Assembly (NCBI RefSeq): GCF_007672725.1 | Contig: NZ_VDTC01000007.1 | Location: 41,255-105,254 of the forward strand | DNA length: 64,000 nt | Direction of reading: 5' to 3' | Source: Corynebacterium aurimucosum ATCC 700975 | GTDB taxonomy: Bacteria > Actinomycetota > Actinomycetes > Mycobacteriales > Mycobacteriaceae | Shown: in pieces, positions 61,069 to 64,000 of the stretch | Layout of the letters: every line of letters starts with the position of its first letter | How positions within the stretch are numbered: the stretch's first letter is position 1 | Notes under the pieces: generated by a model | Databases searched by the model: none | What the model saw: only the letters and a program-made list of their open reading frames with translations | What the model was told of the DNA's origin: nothing | Position numbers and translations under genes: made by a program

Positions 61069-64000
61069 GTGCTCCCCGCGTGAGCGGGGATGAGCCGCCA
61101 TCCAATCCCACTTATTCGAGATCCAGTCCGTGCTCCCCGCGTGAGCGGGGATGAGCCCGGGACGATGACACTAAAGTCGGGGTTGCCGTAGTGCTCCCCG
61201 CGTGAGCGGGGATGAGCCGATTAGCGGGCCGGTGAGGGAACTCGCCACCCAGTGCTCCCCGCGTGAGCGGGGATGAGCCCCCGGCGCGTCGGGCGAGCTC
61301 ATTGATGACCGGGTGCTCCCCGCGTGAGCGGGGATGAGCCGTGAGACGCTACGAACCAGCAGATAACGAAGACGTGCTCCCCGCGTGAGCGGGGATGAGC
61401 CCCAGGTACATATTGCGCGCCGTTTGGAGAAGCTGTGCTCCCCGCGTGAGCGGGGATGAGCCGCCCACCATCCTCAAAGACCTCATCACCGGCCTGTGCT
61501 CCCCGCGTGAGCGGGGATGAGCCGCAGGTCACCAGCCGCCAGATGCCGCAGGTAATGTGCTCCCCGCGTGAGCGGGGATGAGCCCTTGAGCGCTACGCCA
61601 ACGGTGGCACACGTGAGGTGCTCCCCGCGTGAGCGGGGATGAGCCCGTCGGGGCAGTTGGTTAGCCCGCGTGAGGCGAGTGCTCCCCGCGTGAGCGGGGA
61701 TGAGCCCCTCACGGGATGAACCATTTACATCGCACCTCCGTGCTCCCCGCGTGAGCGGGGATGAGCCCACCCTGGACCGTAACGGCATGGGCGTGCCCGT
61801 GTGCTCCCCGCGTGAGCGGGGATGAGCCCCACACAATCGGGGCATTGGTGCCGCACTCCTCGTGCTCCCCGCGTGAGCGGGGATGAGCCGGCGGCACTAT
61901 CTACGGCATCGACATTAGCGAGGTGCTCCCCGCGTGAGCGGGGATGAGCCTCCTTATTCATCCAGGTCATTGTTGGGGTCCTTGTGCTCCCCGCGTGAGC
62001 GGGGATGAGCCCGGCGCGTGCCGTCCTCCAGCGTGGTGATGTAGGTGCTCCCCGCGTGAGCGGGGATGAGCCCACCCGCACCTCCTCCCTCTGGGCCAAC
62101 ACACTGTGCTCCCCGCGTGAGCGGGGATGAGCCGTTTGTAGGCCCCTGGGTAGGCCCCGAGTTGGGGTGCTCCCCGCGTGAGCGGGGATGAGCCGAATGC
62201 CGCCACCGCCAAGAAACCTACCCCCAGGTGCTCCCCGCGTGAGCGGGGATGAGCCGTACGGCAAGGGTGTGGAGGTTAGCGCTGTGGGGTGCTCCCCGCG
62301 TGAGCGGGGATGAGCCCACTATCCTCAATAAGGGCCACGCCGGACGGATGTGCTCCCCGCGTGAGCGGGGATGAGCCCAGGCCGACATACTGCCCGTGGG
62401 CTTGCATGACGTGCTCCCCGCGTGAGCGGGGATGAGCCGTGGCCCTGACCTGGTGCGGCCTGAGGGGATCGGTGCTCCCCGCGTGAGCGGGGATGAGCCC
62501 TGCCAGTCACCAGCACTGTCGAGACGAATATAGTGCTCCCCGCGTGAGCGGGGATGAGCCCGGCAAGGTATGGCGCGACGTGCTCGACCCCACGTGCTCC
62601 CCGCGTGAGCGGGGATGAGCCGCACGACGGCATCCTGGTCAAAGCTGGCGATAGGTGCTCCCCGCGTGAGCGGGGATGAGCCGGATTCGCATGAGTTCCG
62701 CATGGTCAATCGGTGGTGCTCCCCGCGTGAGCGGGGATGAGCCCGCAGCGAATTGCCCCAGATGATCACATCGACCGTGCTCCCCGCGTGAGCGGGGATG
62801 AGCCGGCGCGGTGTGGTATCTGAACACCCAAATCGGCGTGCTCCCCGCGTGAGCGGGGATGAGCCGTATGACCTGCAGGTACCGGAGGACATCGACCTGT
62901 GCTCCCCGCGTGAGCGGGGATGAGCCCGCCCACTAATCCCACGCCAGTCCCACAAAACGGTGCTCCCCGCGTGAGCGGGGATGAGCCCACAGCACCCACC
63001 GCATTCTGGGTGGTGGCCTGGTGCTCCCCGCGTGAGCGGGGATGAGCCCGTGGTGGCGACGATGCAGCAGGCAGAAGAAAGGTGCTCCCCGCGTGAGCGG
63101 GGATGAGCCGTTCTCCGGCCCGATGAACCCGTGGAACGTTTGGTGCTCCCCGCGTGAGCGGGGATGAGCCCATCTCATCACTCAGGGCATCAAAGTCCTG
63201 GTCGTGCTCCCCGCGTGAGCGGGGATGAGCCGTCGAAGTGGAATCGTGCCTGCACTTCTGGGCAGTGCTCCCCGCGTGAGCGGGGATGAGCCCCCTTACG
63301 TTATGCGCGGCGGGGCGTTGTCCCTGTGCTCCCCGCGTGAGCGGGGATGAGCCAGCAGAACCATTGCTATCAACGGTGACAGTCGTGGTGCTCCCCGCGT
63401 GAGCGGGGATGAGCCGGGTGATGAGGGGTCAGCTTCTAATGTGTCTAAGTGCTCCCCGCGTGAGCGGGGATGAGCCCTTCTTCGAGGGTGGTCGGGCCTG
63501 CGCTGAACCGTGCTCCCCGCGTGAGCGGGGATGAGCCGCCACCAAAATCACCCCCCGCCGTCATGACAGTGTGCTCCCCGCGTGAGCGGGGATGAGCCCG
63601 ATGTGCTTCATGATTATTGGGGCCAGAGACCGTGCTCCCCGCGTGAGCGGGGATGAGCCCGAGCTATTTATCAAGCTCAAAAAAGGACGAGCGTGCTCCC
63701 CGCGTGAGCGGGGATGAGCCCCAGAGGCGGGCCAGGGTGTCGCTCGTGTTGCTGTGCTCCCCGCGTGAGCGGGGATGAGCCGAGGGAGGACTTTCCGACT
63801 TGTGAGGCGTTTCCGTGCTCCCCGCGTGAGCGGGGATGAGCCCTTCTGCAAGGGTGGTCGGGCCTGCACTGAACCGTGCTCCCCGCGTGAGCGGGGATGA
63901 GCCCAGCTTCGGACAGCAAGCGGGCGGACTCACCCGGTGCTCCCCGCGTGAGCGGGGATGAGCCCAGCTTCGGACAGCAAGCGGGCGGACTCACCCGGTG
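61069..64000 (+). CRISPR. Type I-E CRISPR array, 48 full repeats plus start of a 49th, continues past the window
   Basis: The 28-nt core repeat begins GTGCTCCCCGCG at 61069, has a CCCCGC/GCGGGG stem with loop GTGA, and ends ATGAGCC; I saw no variant core repeat. Repeats recur every 61 bp, so spacers are 33 nt (32 if the G/C that follows in 46 of 48 cases is counted as repeat position 29). Spacer 38 (63354-63387) is 34 nt. Spacers 47 and 48 are identical, and spacers 40 and 46 differ at three positions. The leader is on the cas2 side, so low-numbered spacers are newest. Orientation agrees with the E. coli I-E repeat. Confidence 0.99.

Noticed and set aside
61299..63994. Overlapping minus-strand open frames made of SSPLTRGA, LIPAHAGST and AHPRSRGEH units
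   Set aside because: These are translations of the CRISPR repeats in three frames. The 61-bp period is not a multiple of 3, so the frames rotate. They are a known annotation artefact, not proteins.
61097..63997. Self-targeting spacers against genes in this window
   Set aside because: Reading the spacers against the window by eye gave no match. This is not exhaustive; a computed search of the whole genome would decide.

Overview
The window is chromosomal DNA of a high-GC actinobacterium, almost certainly a Corynebacterium. I infer this from the 484-residue GapB-type GAPDH, two pth genes, the rplY-prs-glmU order, and several genes whose -10 box lies 6-8 nt before the start codon (leaderless style). 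I cannot name the species. I saw no rRNA, tRNA, prophage or insertion sequence. Apart from the CRISPR array no gene-free stretch exceeds about 260 bp.

Layout. 1-2300: 3'-truncated membrane acyltransferase with a very long disordered N-terminus. 2408-9836: HAD phosphatase, a 3-hydroxyisobutyryl-CoA-hydrolase-like protein, a sulfolipid-type operon (sqdB, sqdX-like, unknown gene), a small GAP/LysE-like membrane protein, gamma-carbonic anhydrase. 9872-12429: patatin and an AspT-type exchanger. 12628-30817: an island for short branched-chain acyl-CoA breakdown in several transcription units (thiolase, HIBYL-CoA hydrolase, enoyl-CoA hydratase, MarR; acyl-CoA ligase, TetR; acyl-CoA dehydrogenase, 3-hydroxyacyl-CoA dehydrogenase; mmsA-mmsB, TetR, GntP permease, methylacyl-CoA racemase). 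It is interrupted by a pat-acuC lysine acetylation/deacetylation pair. 30893-50492: housekeeping and envelope genes (prfC, pth, nitronate monooxygenase, gapB, an ABC transporter with a two-component system, ppk2, a second pth, rplY, prs, glmU, an MFS exporter, a multicopper oxidase).

50489-64000: a GIY-YIG protein diverges from a complete type I-E CRISPR-Cas locus (cas3, cas8e, cse2, cas7e, cas5e, cas6e, cas1, cas2). The locus is followed by an array of 48 full repeats plus the first 3 nt of a 49th, which continues beyond the window.

The most interesting item lies in the 250 bp between the GIY-YIG gene and cas3. The minus strand encodes a predicted ~88-nt RNA with its own promoter and terminator. 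It carries two degenerate copies of the CRISPR repeat flanking a 20-nt pseudo-spacer. The first 11 nt of that pseudo-spacer match the cas3 promoter next to an AAC PAM. The only mismatches in positions 1-12 fall at 6 and 12, the positions that type I-E Cascade flips out. I read this as a CRISPR-derived guide RNA that makes Cascade repress its own cas operon.
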